NCBI GenBank assembly: GCA_001917665.1
Contig: MNEL01000055.1
Coordinates: forward strand, 1 to 32,508
Origin: Gemmatimonadetes bacterium 13_1_40CM_69_22
GTDB lineage: Bacteria > Gemmatimonadota > Gemmatimonadetes > Gemmatimonadales > GWC2-71-9
Direction of reading: 5' to 3'
DNA length: 32,508 bases
Under the pieces are notes generated by a model. The model searched no databases and was not told where the DNA came from. It saw only the letters and a list, made by a program, of their open reading frames with translations. Positions 1 through 6,596 of the stretch are shown one piece after another. The position numbers were made by a program, and so were the translations under genes. The stretch's first letter is position 1. Each line of letters begins with the position of its first letter.

Positions 1-219
1 ATCAAGTCGACCTACCTCGCCGGGACGACCATGACCCTGAGCGGCACGTCGATGGCCACGCCGCACGTCACGGGCGTGGCGGCACTGTACAAGGCGACCT
101 TCGGCGACGCAGCGTCGGCGACGGTGTCGAATTGGATCATCAACAATGCCACGACCGGTGTCCTCACGGGGAATCCGTCGGGGACGCCCAACCGGTTGCT
201 ATTCAAGGCAACGCTGTAA
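1..219 (+). CDS. subtilisin-like (S8) serine protease, C-terminal fragment
   Basis: The frame is open from the first base, so the gene starts outside the window and only the last 72 residues are seen. They contain GTSMATPHVTGVAAL, the signature around the catalytic serine of peptidase family S8 (the Ser of GTS is the nucleophile). The protein ends about 50 residues later, so there is little or no domain after the protease fold. S8 enzymes with this ending are usually exported; the signal peptide and the Asp and His of the triad are not visible. The stop codon ends one base before the stop of the convergent small membrane gene. Confidence 0.9.
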   Translation: MKSTYLAGTTMTLSGTSMATPHVTGVAALYKATFGDAASATVSNWIINNATTGVLTGNPSGTPNRLLFKATL

Positions 220-381
220 TCAAGAGAGGAACTTCGGCGCGCCCGCGAGAATCCGTCGGGCGAACAGCACGACGGCGACGGCATACAGCAGGTGCACCGG
301 CCCGCTGCCCACGTTGGCCACGAAAACGATAATCATCCACACCGCGAGCAGTACAATCGCGCCCACCAGCGTCAGGTTCAT
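220..381 (-). CDS. 53-residue two-segment membrane protein
   Basis: The protein starts MNLTLVGAIVLLAVWMIIVF and ends in RRILAGAPKFLS. It has two hydrophobic stretches (about residues 4-23 and 30-42) joined by a short glycine-containing turn, VGSGPVH. This resembles the small lmo0937/DUF5670-type membrane proteins, which have two short helices around a G/H-rich turn and no assigned biochemical role; the similarity is by eye. The start is supported by a GAGGGGGG purine run 3-4 bases upstream of ATG. It is convergent with the protease fragment, their stops being directly adjacent. Its upstream side faces the structured region at 436-568. Confidence 0.7.
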   Translation of the reverse strand: MNLTLVGAIVLLAVWMIIVFVANVGSGPVHLLYAVAVVLFARRILAGAPKFLS

Positions 382-435
382 GAACCCCCCTCGCTTGACG
401 TTTCCGGTCCACGTTGTATTGTAGCGTAGGATCGG

Positions 436-628
436 GGAGAAGAATTATTGAGCCAACAGGCTCGATTGTGGACCCAGATACTGTGACCGATGTCAGGCCC
501 CCTCCGAGGGGAAGACAGACGCCATGGTGAGGGACCAGTCATTACCTTCGGGCTTCAATAATCCTCTCTGTTCCTGACGTACCGGTCGGCCGGGCCGCGT
601 TTACAGCGGTGCCGGCCGATCGTTTTTT
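436..628 (+). ncRNA. candidate structured small RNA ending in an intrinsic terminator
   Basis: No convincing protein frame covers this stretch, but it folds. GAGA (437-440) pairs with TCTC (565-568), ATTATTGA (444-451) with TCAATAAT (555-562), and GCC (452-454) with GGC (551-553). Inside, TGTC (491-494) pairs with GACA (514-517), and CCCCT (499-503) with AGGGG (507-511) around a CCG loop. GAGCC (450-454) can instead pair with GGCTC (459-463), so two folds compete. A strong terminator follows at 586-628. The plus-strand terminator favours a plus-strand RNA of roughly 180-190 nt. The alternative is a long leader of the leftward membrane gene. No known RNA family could be assigned. Confidence 0.4.
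586..628 (+). terminator. Rho-independent terminator
   Basis: TCGGCCGG (586-593) pairs perfectly with CCGGCCGA (612-619). CCGC/GCGG extends the stem after a small bulge, the loop is GTTTACA, and the stem is followed by TCGTTTTTT. This is a textbook plus-strand terminator. No plus-strand gene lies just upstream: the nearest is the protease ending at 219, and the gene between them is on the other strand. Confidence 0.8.
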
Positions 629-631
629 CCA

Positions 632-720
632 ATGCGGAATGCAGAATGCGGAATGGCCGAGCAAGCGTCGCTCGGCGAGCGACCTCTCATCGCAACTCCG
701 CATTCCGCATTCCGCACTCA
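632..720 (-). repeat. GCGGAAT inverted-repeat element, copy 1
   Basis: Heptamer-based arms (GCGGAAT-like on the left, ATTCCGC-like on the right) flank a core. Read on the minus strand, that core matches the core of the copy at 3317-3419: TTGCGATGAGAGGTCGCTCG here against TTGCAATGAAGGGTCGTTCG there. The core contains the hairpin GTCGCT/AGCGAC (667-683). The element abuts, and includes, the stop codon of the leftward exchanger gene, so it lies in the sense direction at that gene's 3' end. Confidence 0.85.
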
Positions 721-1914
721 TTTCCTCACAGTCTCCCAAAAATACTTCGGCGCCAGCAACGCATGCCCCCGCACCACGAATCCGATCACCAGGATCGCGA
801 TCCAGATCCCGTAGGCGACAGCGATCTCCTCGCGCAGCGTCGGCCGCAGGAACTGCACCAGCCACAGGACGAAGATGATGGTGGCGTCGAGCCAATCGAA
901 CTCCATGTTCGCGAGCAGCAGCACGGCGAGGCCCGACTGCAGCAGCGTGAGCAGCAGCTCGAGCCGCTGGGCGTCGTCGAAGCGGAAATCGAGCCACACC
1001 CCGTGGTGGCGGAGACTCGAGTAGCCGTAGACCAGGGGGATCATGGCGGCGAGCACGGTCCACTGGTTGATGTTGCTCGAGACCATGTTCATGAGGGCCA
1101 TGGGCGCGTGGGTGACGCGCCGGGCCCAATAGAACGCGGAGACCTTCTCCGGGAATTCGGAGAGGAACGGCGCCACCCACTGCACCAGCACGAACTGGCT
1201 CACGCCGAGCAATCCCGCGACGGCGAGCATGGACTCGAGGAACGGATGCGCGGTGGCGTAGAGCAGCCCGCCACCGGCCGCGAACAGCCCGCCGATGGCC
1301 GCCTTCTGCCGCCAGCCGGGCTGGCGGTGGGCCCAGCGGGACACTGCCGGCGCGTCGGCGACACTGTCCACGTCGCGCGGCGCGGTGCGGAGCAGTGCCC
1401 ACAGGTAGGCGATGTAGAGGGCGAGGAGGACAGCGGCGTCCACCCAGCCGAAGCTGCGCCGCAACAGGATCACGACGAAGTAGAGCAGCGGCGGCACGAG
1501 CCCCACGACCTCGACCGCGTGCTCGCGGTCCAGTTGGATGGCAGGCAGTAGGGGCGCAGCATGCTGCGCCCCTCCGGCCCTCTTCCGTCCCGCGGTGGCG
1601 AACACGAAGTAAATCATCGGCCAGCCAAGCCCGAGCAACAGCCGGATGGCGCCGGTCAGGTTCGCGATCGCGAGGTGGGCGCGCTCCGGCTCGGCACCTG
1701 CGTCCCAGGCGATTACCGCCTCGACGGCGAACTCGGGCAGCGTCTGCAGCCAGGCGAGGATGGCGAGGGCGAGGCCCTGGGAGATGAGGAACTGCGCGGC
1801 TTCCGCGCCCCAGGCGACGAGAAACGCCGCCGCGAGGATGCTGGGAAACGTCCACAGCGCCGACAGCGCCGAGCCTCCCGCCGTGGACACAAAAGCGAGT
1901 AGCTTTAGTTTCAC
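718..1914 (-). CDS. sodium/calcium exchanger-like membrane protein
   Basis: This 398-residue polytopic membrane protein probably exchanges a cation for H+ or Na+. Two inverted alpha-repeat-like signatures of the NCX/CaCA superfamily are visible. The first is TLPEFAVEAVIAW (about residues 58-70) followed by ANLTGAIRLLLGLG (84-97). The second, in the C-terminal half, is SEFPEKVSAFYWARR followed by NMVSSNINQWTVLAA. The acidic LPE/FPE residues are where the family binds cations. GTG at 1914 begins VKLKLLAF directly before the first membrane segment; the frame stays open upstream, but that part is polar and overlaps folE. A palindrome at 1548-1575 adds a GGAQHAAPL-containing loop at about residue 115. 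Ion specificity cannot be read from sequence. Confidence 0.78.
   Translation of the reverse strand: MKLKLLAFVSTAGGSALSALWTFPSILAAAFLVAWGAEAAQFLISQGLALAILAWLQTLPEFAVEAVIAWDAGAEPERAHLAIANLTGAIRLLLGLGWPMIYFVFATAGRKRAGGAQHAAPLLPAIQLDREHAVEVVGLVPPLLYFVVILLRRSFGWVDAAVLLALYIAYLWALLRTAPRDVDSVADAPAVSRWAHRQPGWRQKAAIGGLFAAGGGLLYATAHPFLESMLAVAGLLGVSQFVLVQWVAPFLSEFPEKVSAFYWARRVTHAPMALMNMVSSNINQWTVLAAMIPLVYGYSSLRHHGVWLDFRFDDAQRLELLLTLLQSGLAVLLLANMEFDWLDATIIFVLWLVQFLRPTLREEIAVAYGIWIAILVIGFVVRGHALLAPKYFWETVRK
1548..1575. repeat. GTAGGGGC palindrome, copy 1 (inside exchanger gene)
   Basis: The 22-nt core at 1551-1572 is a perfect palindrome with half-site GGGGCGCAGCA. The same sequence recurs at 12316-12343 and 13497-13524. 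Here it lies inside a coding region in frame, in a loop between membrane segments. Confidence 0.9.
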
Positions 1915-1953
1915 GTGCGCCGAAGATAGTCCGGCTCCGGAGGCCCAACAAGC

Positions 1954-2598
1954 ATGGGACGCGACAAAATGAAGTCCGCCAGCCTGCACAGCTTCCACGC
2001 CGAGCACGCCGCGCCGCTCGCGCCGGTGGCCTCCGGGGAAGCGCGCCCGGCATTCGAGACGCTGGTGCGCGAGATGCTCGTGCAGCTCGGCGAAGAGCCC
2101 GCCCGGGAGGGCCTGCGCCAGACTCCGGCCCGCGTGGAGGCGTCGCTCAAGTGGCTCACGCGCGGCTACCACATGTCAGTCGCCGACGTCATCGGCGACG
2201 CCCTGTACCGCGAGCGCCACGAAAACCTCGTCTGCGTGCGCGACATCGAGATCTACTCGCTGTGCGAGCACCACCTGCTGCCGTTTTTCGGCAAGGCGCA
2301 CGTGGCGTACCTGCCGAACGGCCGGCTCGTGGGCCTGTCGAAGATTCCCCGCGTGATCGAGGTGTTCGCCCGCCGGCTGCAGGTGCAGGAGCGCCTCACC
2401 GACCAAGTGGCCGATGCCCTGATGGAGGTGCTGGAGCCGCGCGGTGTGGGCGTCGTCATCGAGGCCTACCACCTCTGCATGATGATGCGGGGCGTCGAGA
2501 AGCAGAACTCCAAGACCGTGACGAGCGCGCTTCGGGGCGCGCTGCTGCAGGACGCCAAGACCCGCGACGAGTTTCTGAGATTGGTGCACGCCGGGTGA
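1954..2598 (+). CDS. folE: GTP cyclohydrolase I
   Basis: This enzyme converts GTP to 7,8-dihydroneopterin triphosphate, the first step of tetrahydrofolate and biopterin synthesis, in the cytoplasm as a homodecamer. The 214-residue protein has the signature [20 protein letters not shown] (102-121). The zinc ligands are C104, H107 and C175, the last in [14 protein letters not shown]. The C-terminal [13 protein letters not shown] is typical. The length fits the family. GGAGG ten bases before ATG 1954 supports the start; ATG at 1969 is an alternative. Its stop overlaps the start of the SDR gene, so the two are translationally coupled. Confidence 0.96.
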   Translation: MGRDKMKSASLHSFHAEHAAPLAPVASGEARPAFETLVREMLVQLGEEPAREGLRQTPARVEASLKWLTRGYHMSVADVIGDALYRERHENLVCVRDIEIYSLCEHHLLPFFGKAHVAYLPNGRLVGLSKIPRVIEVFARRLQVQERLTDQVADALMEVLEPRGVGVVIEAYHLCMMMRGVEKQNSKTVTSALRGALLQDAKTRDEFLRLVHAG

Positions 2599-3314
2599 GC
2601 GAGGCTCCCCTCCACGGGAAGCTCGCGCTCATCACCGGCGCCTCGCGCGGCATCGGCTGCGCCGTGGCGGACGGCCTGCACGCGGCGGGCGCGCACGTCG
2701 TGCGCCTGGCGCGCAGCCTCAAGGACGGCTTGGCCGATCGACGCACCGACCTGCGCTGCGACGTCACGGATCCCGCCGCGGTAGACCGAGCGGTGGCCCG
2801 CGTCCTCGGCGAGCTCGGGGTCCCGGACGTCGTGGTCAACAACGCCGGCATCTTTTTCATCAAGCGGATCGAGGAGACGACCCCCGACGAGTTCGAGCGG
2901 ACGATCGCCGTGAATCTCATGGGCCCGTTTCTCGTCGCCCGGGCGCTCGTCCCACATTTCGTGCAGCGGGGCACCGGACACCTGGTGACGATCGGCTCCG
3001 TCTCCGACCACGTGGCGTATTCCGGGTCGACGGCCTATGCGGCGAGCAAATACGGACTGCGGGGCATGCACGAGGTGCTTCGCCAGGACCTCTCCCGCAC
3101 CGGCGTGCGCACCACGCTCGTCTCCCCCGGGCCCGTGGATACGCCGATCTGGGATGCCGTCGATCCCGACTCGAAGCCGGGCTTCACCAAGCGGAGCGCC
3201 ATGCTGCAAGCAGAGGACGTCGCCGCGGCGGTATTGTACGCGGTGACGCAAGCCCCGCGGGTGGATGTGACGGAGATCCGCTTGATGCCGACGGTCTATA
3301 CGGCGAGGGGCTAG
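2595..3314 (+). CDS. short-chain dehydrogenase/reductase (SDR)
   Basis: This 239-residue classical SDR is an NAD(P)-dependent oxidoreductase. The cofactor-binding TGASRGIG is at residues 14-21 and NNAG at about 82-85. The catalytic residues are S135 (TIGSVSD), Y148 and K152 (YAASK). PGPVDTPIW follows in the region that positions the cofactor. Start GTG 2595 overlaps the folE stop in a GTGA. That coupling suggests a role near pterin metabolism (sepiapterin or dihydropteridine reductases are SDRs), but this is inference from context and the substrate cannot be told from sequence. R18 in the glycine loop hints at NADP preference. Confidence 0.9.
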   Translation: MSEAPLHGKLALITGASRGIGCAVADGLHAAGAHVVRLARSLKDGLADRRTDLRCDVTDPAAVDRAVARVLGELGVPDVVVNNAGIFFIKRIEETTPDEFERTIAVNLMGPFLVARALVPHFVQRGTGHLVTIGSVSDHVAYSGSTAYAASKYGLRGMHEVLRQDLSRTGVRTTLVSPGPVDTPIWDAVDPDSKPGFTKRSAMLQAEDVAAAVLYAVTQAPRVDVTEIRLMPTVYTARG

Positions 3315-3316
3315 AC

Positions 3317-3419
3317 GAATGCGGAGTGCGGAATGCGGAATGCGGAATTGCAATGAAGGGTCGTTCGACGCACGACGCCTCCACTTACATTCCGCATTCC
3401 GCATTCCACATTCCGCATT
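3317..3419 (+). repeat. GCGGAAT inverted-repeat element, copy 2
   Basis: The left arm at 3317-3348 is heptamer GCGGAAT/GCGGAGT; the right arm at 3388-3419 is ATTCCGC/ATTCCAC. The core at 3347-3387 holds the hairpin GTCGT (3360-3364)/ACGAC (3372-3376). The element starts three bases after the SDR stop and supplies the first codons of the following peptidase frame. Confidence 0.9.
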
Positions 3420-5289
3420 TTTTGCTGGCCTGAACTTTCTGTTGGCACCGTCTCTTTCCAGCCCCCAGGCTCTCCCCCCGCTCCCCGACACCACCGGCTT
3501 CGGGGTCCACGTACTGGCCATCGCCCGCGCTCCAGACAAGGCGATCTGGGTGGGGAGCTACGGCCAGGGAGTCTTTGTGCTGCGCCCGGGCGCCGCGAGC
3601 TGGGAGCAGCTGCGGCACGCGAGCGACTCCGCCGTCCACTCCATCTCGTGGGACTTCGTGCACGCCTTCGGGTTCGGGCCCGCGGGGGAGATCTGGTACG
3701 GCACGGTCGGCAACGGCTGGGGGCTGTCGACCGACGGCGGCAAGACGTGGACGAAGTGGGAGTTCAAACAGCTCGGCCCTGAATGGCAGTACGTCGCACC
3801 CAACGGCATCGTCACCCGCGGCGACACTGTGTACATCGGCACGGCGGACGGCATCAAGCTGTCCTGGGACCGCGGTGCGACCTGGGCCGAGATCACCGAT
3901 TCGGCCGGTGCGACGACGGCGCAGCGCGTCTGGGGACGAATTCGCAACCAGTACGTGCTGGCACTCGCCGCGGGCCGGGATGGCGCCCTCTGGGCTGCTC
4001 ATCTGCGCGGCCTGGCGCGCTCGCGCGACGGCGGTCGTACCTGGAGCGAGTTCCCGGCACCGGCTCGCGTGCGCGCCCTGGCGCCTGATTCCGGTGGCAT
4101 CGTGTGGGTGGGGACCGAGCGGGGCCTGTACCGACTGGATCCGCGACCTCGCCCACCGTCCCCCGCTCCGCTGCGCGGAGAGGGGGGGACAGGGGGCGTG
4201 GCCTGGCTCGATAAGAAGGGGCGGCCGGCGTGCGCCGTGGCCCCGGTGGTGAAGGGCTGTCGCGTGGACATGCCGCCGATCGAGGCGCTCGAGCGGGTCG
4301 CGCCGGGACGAGTCTACGCCGCCACGCGACAGGGGGTGTACGAGCAGGACGGCGGCGCGCTCAACCTGTGCGACCCCGTGCCCGCCGCCACGGCGTTCCT
4401 GTCGCTCGCGCCCGGCTGGTACGCGGTCGGGCGCCAGGCGGGGCTCGCGTCGTGCCGCTTCGACCAGGGGCTCACCCTCGTCGGCATTTCGTACCAGCAG
4501 CGTCCGGACACGGACCTGGAAGCGATGCGGCACACTTGGTTCGAGCGCCCGATTCTCCCCGCCGATCAGCCGTTCATCGACCAGACGTACCGCTACGGCT
4601 CGACCATGGGCGGCAACTTTCAGCAGCACCAGGGCGTCGAGTTCAACAACCCCGACGGGACGCCCGTCCACGCCATCGGCGACGGCGTGGTGGTGTTCGC
4701 CGGTCCGGCGGAGCAGGGGGCGAACACCATCGCCATCCGCCACGACCGCAAGCTCAAGGGGCTGTTCGTGTACTCGGTCTACTATCACAACACCGCACTG
4801 GTCTCCTCGCTGGGTCAGCGCGTGAAGGCCGGGGACGTGATCGCCACGGTCGGGAACACCGGCCGGGCGACAAACGACCATCTACACCTGGAGGTCCACG
4901 CCGCACCGGTCGACTCCGTGCCCTTGATCGTCGATCCTAACGAGCGCTACCCGCGCTACAGCGTGAACCCCGAGCTGTGGATCCGGCCGCTGCCCGGCAC
5001 CGGGATCGTCGCGGGGCAGGTATGGGACGCGCAGGGCCAGCCGGTGCCGCAAGCCCGGGTCTACGGGCTCATCAAGGCCGAGCCGCAGGAGACGCCGTTT
5101 TCGTACGCCGAGACGTATGGGGAGCACAACCACCCCGACCCCGCGTACCGGGAGCACTTCGCCGTGAGCGACGTGGAACCGGGCGACTACACCGTCTCGG
5201 TGGTGGTGGACGGCAAGCGGCTCACGCGACGCATCCGTGTCGAGGCGAACCGCCTGACCTGGGTCGTCTTCGGTTCCGGTGCACATTGA
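3319..5289 (+). CDS. exported beta-propeller and M23 metallopeptidase protein
   Basis: From ATG 3319 the frame gives 656 residues. About residues 70-275 carry propeller-like blades (IWVGSYGQGVFVL, IWYGTVGNGWGLSTDGGKTW, VYIGTADGIKLSWDRGATW, IVWVGTERGLYRLD) of the two-component-regulator/BNR type. A LytM-like M23 domain follows: H437 and E441 in QHQGVEF, then HLHLEVH with H521 and H523. The usual zinc ligand in the first motif is Asp, here Glu. The C-terminus (from about 560) is a carboxypeptidase-regulatory-like fold. M23 enzymes cut peptidoglycan cross-bridges. The start is uncertain: the first 35 codons come from a repeat element, and the only leader-like stretch (GLNFLLAPSLSSPQA, from about 3427) has no ATG or GTG close by. 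Confidence 0.8.
   Translation: MRSAECGMRNCNEGSFDARRLHLHSAFRIPHSAFFAGLNFLLAPSLSSPQALPPLPDTTGFGVHVLAIARAPDKAIWVGSYGQGVFVLRPGAASWEQLRHASDSAVHSISWDFVHAFGFGPAGEIWYGTVGNGWGLSTDGGKTWTKWEFKQLGPEWQYVAPNGIVTRGDTVYIGTADGIKLSWDRGATWAEITDSAGATTAQRVWGRIRNQYVLALAAGRDGALWAAHLRGLARSRDGGRTWSEFPAPARVRALAPDSGGIVWVGTERGLYRLDPRPRPPSPAPLRGEGGTGGVAWLDKKGRPACAVAPVVKGCRVDMPPIEALERVAPGRVYAATRQGVYEQDGGALNLCDPVPAATAFLSLAPGWYAVGRQAGLASCRFDQGLTLVGISYQQRPDTDLEAMRHTWFERPILPADQPFIDQTYRYGSTMGGNFQQHQGVEFNNPDGTPVHAIGDGVVVFAGPAEQGANTIAIRHDRKLKGLFVYSVYYHNTALVSSLGQRVKAGDVIATVGNTGRATNDHLHLEVHAAPVDSVPLIVDPNERYPRYSVNPELWIRPLPGTGIVAGQVWDAQGQPVPQARVYGLIKAEPQETPFSYAETYGEHNHPDPAYREHFAVSDVEPGDYTVSVVVDGKRLTRRIRVEANRLTWVVFGSGAH
4159..4187. 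repeat. CCCCC-CTCCGC palindrome inside the M23 gene
   Basis: CCCCC-G-CTCCGC pairs with GCGGAG-A-GGGGG around a TGC loop. It encodes a proline/arginine/glycine-rich linker (SPAPLRGEGGTGG) between the last propeller blade and the next segment. There is only one copy in this window, but it looks like the other coding-region palindromes here. Confidence 0.65.
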
Positions 5290-5896
5290 GCTGACGGAGA
5301 TGCTGCGTTGTCCGGAGACGCACGAGGAGGCGTTCCTCGTGATGTCGACCGGGGAGATGGTGGGTCGGATGGTGCGGTCGGGGATCTTGGGGTGCCCGGT
5401 GTGCCGACGGGAGTTTCCGATCATGAAGGGGGTGGTGCAGTTCTCGGCTGGCGAGGGCGCCCCACTCCGCGACAAGAATACGCAGTCGCTTCGTGGGGCA
5501 CCCTCGCCAGCCGATGCTCAGACCCTGCAGGCGCTTCTCGATCTCAGCGGCCCCGGCGGCTACGTAGTGCTGGTCGGCTCGGCGGCGCGGCACGCGGTCG
5601 GGCTCGCCGGGCTGATGGGCGGGATTCACTTCGTGGGGATCAACGCGCCGCCCGAGGTCGGAGAGCTGCCGGTCCTCAGCTTGCTCGCGTGCGAGACGAT
5701 GATTCCGCTGCGCGGCGCCGTGGCGCGAGGCGTCGTTGTGGGACCGGAGCGGACGAGTACGGCATGGCTCGGCGAGGCGCTGCGGGTCCTGCTGCGGGGG
5801 CGGCGGCTCGTGATCGAGGACGAGCGCGTGACGGCTCCGGCGGGCTTGAAGCAGCTTGCGATGGGGGAGGGGATGTGGGTGGGGGAGAAGCAGTAG
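5279..5896 (+). CDS. Trm112-like zinc-ribbon protein of unknown function
   Basis: This 205-residue protein starts at GTG 5279, overlapping the end of the peptidase gene by 11 nt; ATG 5300 is an alternative. The N-terminus, EMLRCPETH then GCPVCRREFPIMKGVVQF, resembles the Trm112/YbaR-like zinc ribbon seen at the start of many methyltransferase-associated proteins. C11, C39 and C42 are present, but the expected second Cys is Thr14; His15 could substitute. The C-terminal 115 residues have alternating hydrophobic strands (YVVLVGSA, GIHFVGINAP) like a worn Rossmann fold without a clear SAM-binding GxGxG. A long inverted repeat encodes the linker at residues 56-79. No function is assigned. Confidence 0.65.
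   Translation: MHIELTEMLRCPETHEEAFLVMSTGEMVGRMVRSGILGCPVCRREFPIMKGVVQFSAGEGAPLRDKNTQSLRGAPSPADAQTLQALLDLSGPGGYVVLVGSAARHAVGLAGLMGGIHFVGINAPPEVGELPVLSLLACETMIPLRGAVARGVVVGPERTSTAWLGEALRVLLRGRRLVIEDERVTAPAGLKQLAMGEGMWVGEKQ
5444..5514. repeat. 22-bp inverted repeat inside the Trm112-like gene
   Basis: The arms at 5444-5465 and 5493-5514 are complementary at 21 of 22 positions (left arm TCGGCTGGCGAGGGCGCCCC then AC). Inside them GCGAC (5469-5473) can also pair with GTCGC (5485-5489). It is in frame and encodes the linker between the zinc ribbon and the C-terminal domain. Confidence 0.85.
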
Positions 5897-5923
5897 ACCC
5901 CTCCAACTCTCGATGCTCCGAAA

Positions 5924-5967
5924 GTGTCTCGGGTGTTCATGGAACGTTCCGTGAACACTCGAGACAC
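5924..5967. repeat. 44-nt palindrome downstream of the Trm112-like gene
   Basis: GTGTCTCGGGTGTTCATGGA on the left pairs with TCCGTGAACACTCGAGACAC on the right, centred on AACGTT, with only two imperfect positions per arm. It starts 27 nt after the stop codon, so a role in stopping or stabilising that transcript is possible. There is no T-run, so it is not a classical intrinsic terminator. Confidence 0.85.
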
Positions 5968-6068
5968 CGGCAGTTCTCGCGAAGTCGTAAGTCCCTAAAA
6001 ATCAACGGATCCAACGGCCCGTTGCCCGGCATGTCGTGTGCATCGGCGGCAAGGGGATGCCGACCGTA

Positions 6069-6090
6069 TTGGCGATCGGGTGATCGCCAA
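6069..6090. repeat. 9-bp hairpin
   Basis: TTGGCGATC and GATCGCCAA are perfectly complementary around GGGT. It lies in the gene-poor region and is followed by only a weak T-rich stretch (GTCTTTGG), so it is not called a terminator. Confidence 0.6.
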
Positions 6091-6179
6091 GTCTTTGGCT
6101 CCCGAATGGGGCCCGGCTCCGCGGGAGAGATCCCTTCTTAGCGGGCCTCCTCGCCGACTCGATAGATAAGACAGTTGGG

Positions 6180-6357
6180 TTGCCGGTCTACGTTCGAGAC
6201 TCGTTGTACAAAGCACCGGTCGATTCTCAGCGCGTTCGGAGTCTCATCGCGGACTTGGTAATGAAGGCCGCACCGGCCCTGGGTACTCGCTCGGCGGTGA
6301 GCTTTACATCAGGCTCGTGTACGACCGAGATTCAAACACCTTTGTCCACGTGCGAGG
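6180..6357 (+). pseudogene. broken reading frame, unidentified
   Basis: One frame reads PVYVRDSLYKAPVDSQRVRS and continues through LIADLVMKAAPAL to about 6280. A second frame then reads GYSLGGELYIRLVYDRDSNT up to a stop at 6357. Joined by one frameshift they make a plausible single domain of about 60 residues. The joined sequence has a faint resemblance to the N-terminus of YbeY-type proteins, which is not enough to name it. It lies in the scar region beside a transposase remnant. Confidence 0.25.
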
Positions 6358-6510
6358 GTGATGCGGCGCACTGCCGTGTTTGAATTGATGTAAGACGTTG
6401 CGTTCAACGTAAGTCCGAACGGTGGGTAGCTGCTCGTTGTAGAAGCCCAGCCATGCATCCAGGTCGTCCTGCAGCTCCTGCAGCTCGCCCTCTTTCGCGT
6501 GGTCTCTGCC
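6304..6510 (-). pseudogene. IS481/IS3-type transposase C-terminal remnant
   Basis: The open stretch contains ELQELQDDLDAWLGFYNEQ (encoded at 6430-6486). This is the motif near the end of DDE integrase-type transposases of the IS481/IS3 groups, where it is normally followed by RPHQG. Here the similarity stops at NEQ and the rest of the frame is unrelated. There is no start codon in the frame, no catalytic DDE residues and no visible terminal inverted repeats. It is a short leftover of an insertion sequence. Confidence 0.6.
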
Positions 6511-6596
6511 TCAATTTGATGACGGCGATAGCGCTCATATCGCGTACTCTGGCGGATGCTCCGCCCTTGTGTGCCCCCGTCCTGCGAGCGATTCAT

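Larger units (their letters stand above)
5897..6596. other. 700-nt gene-poor scar region
   Basis: No intact gene is visible. The stretch holds the 44-nt palindrome at 5924-5967, the hairpin TTGGCGATC/GATCGCCAA at 6069-6090, a broken plus-strand frame (6180-6357), a minus-strand transposase remnant (6304-6510) and a small ACGTTG/CAACGT hairpin inside that remnant (near 6395-6410). Base composition is visibly less G+C-biased than the flanking genes, consistent with decayed acquired DNA. Confidence 0.7.

Noticed and set aside
481-535. Possible SRP (4.5S) RNA: CTGTGACCGATGTCAGG resembles the SRP segment before GTCAGG
   Set aside because: The apical part does not fit. SRP RNA needs a 3-bp stem, a GGAA-type tetraloop and AGCAG on the 3' side; here there is a 5-bp stem with a CCG loop and GACAG.
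542-2053. Long open frames overlapping the exchanger in another frame, and many similar ones antisense to real genes
   Set aside because: They are Arg/Pro/Gly-rich by-products of third-position G+C in the true genes, with no family motifs.
3317-3419. CRISPR-like array, because of repeated short units
   Set aside because: The units are 7 nt with no spacers and are arranged as two inverted arms; no cas genes are nearby.
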